Below, in pieces: positions 63,937 to 64,000 of a stretch of DNA of 64,000 nt (position 1 is the first letter of the stretch; each line of letters starts with the position of its first letter). This stretch comes from Chitinophaga alhagiae (GTDB taxonomy: Bacteria > Bacteroidota > Bacteroidia > Chitinophagales > Chitinophagaceae): NCBI RefSeq assembly GCF_003568665.1, contig NZ_QXMH01000001.1, positions 310,001 through 374,000 on the forward strand, given 5' to 3'. Under the pieces are notes generated by a model that made no database searches, was not told the origin of the DNA, and worked only from the letters and a program-made list of their open reading frames with translations. Both the position numbers and the translations under genes were made by a program.

Positions 63937-64000
63937 ATGCAGGTTCACAGAGACTTACAACAATTGCCCGTTTTCAGAAATGCTGTGATCACCATCGGCA
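63937..64000 (+). CDS. ribF: Partial riboflavin kinase / FAD synthetase, N-terminus
   Basis: The reading MQVHRDLQQLPVFRNAVITIG is the characteristic N-terminus of bacterial RibF (usually followed by TFDGVHRGH), a bifunctional enzyme making FMN and FAD. The gene leaves the window after 21 codons. Divergent from purM. Confidence 0.85.
   Translation, partial: MQVHRDLQQLPVFRNAVITIG

Overview
The window comes from a Bacteroidota genome, most likely the Chitinophagaceae (Chitinophaga-like). The evidence is: a SusC/SusD pair behind an ECF sigma / FecR pair; a BlaI-BlaR1 operon with TonB domains; DUF2851, DUF2520 and UbiA-type geranylgeranyl transferase genes; many SPI and lipoprotein signals of Bacteroidota type; and promoters of the TTTG-N(18-21)-TAnnTTTG type with little use of Shine-Dalgarno sites. 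It looks like ordinary chromosome. I see no rRNA, tRNA, CRISPR array, integrase or insertion sequence. Boundaries and functions are read from the sequence and from family knowledge; no database search was run.

Layout. 1-790: end of an MbnP/MbnH-like pair (minus). 1110-6933: minus-strand operon for non-phosphorylated L-fucose breakdown (permease, two SDR dehydrogenases, lactonase, RhaM-type mutarotase, diketo-acid hydrolase), with an unidentified lipoprotein inside it and no fuconate dehydratase. 7049-8602: VanX-like dipeptidase and a DUF1080 glycoside-hydrolase-like protein. 8732-13867: accessory-looking patch with a lone barstar, a 1144-aa YD/RHS-like secreted protein and a fibre-like protein. 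13982-18615: leuCDBA. 18858-20411: conserved unknown. 20521-27463: sigma-FecR-SusC-SusD locus in which susC is frameshifted and the sigma gene lacks a normal start codon. 27815-31582: promoter, cobalamin riboswitch and nrdBA. 31716-41764: housekeeping and unknown genes (RluF-like, thioredoxin, TrmH-like, AsmA, SdpI, phosphodiester glycosidase, LipA, OsmC, DUF2851). 41833-44548: promoter, SAM riboswitch, terminator, cystathionine gamma-synthase-type gene and homoserine dehydrogenase. 44596-48385: lipoprotein, then Maf, UbiA-like, KdsC-like and DUF2520. 48645-55471: topA, SirB1-like, M48, plsY, prmA and a secreted unknown. 55546-58253: rpsO-pnp. 58378-59070: FtsE-like ATPase. 59133-62640: BlaI operators, blaI, BlaR1-TonB and a secreted TonB-domain protein. 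62637-63815: purM. 63937-end: start of ribF.

Most notable items: (1) two copies of a roughly 187-bp structured non-coding repeat, 60 kb apart and in inverted orientation, each downstream of a gene 3' end; (2) a B12 riboswitch, with a clear promoter and an 11-bp P1 stem, ahead of a B12-independent class I ribonucleotide reductase; (3) a pair of identical-geometry dyads overlapping the blaI promoter; (4) decay-like lesions (susC frameshift, sigma factor without a canonical start) in one SusCD locus; (5) several strong palindromic terminators, one abutting the start codon of the SdpI-like gene.
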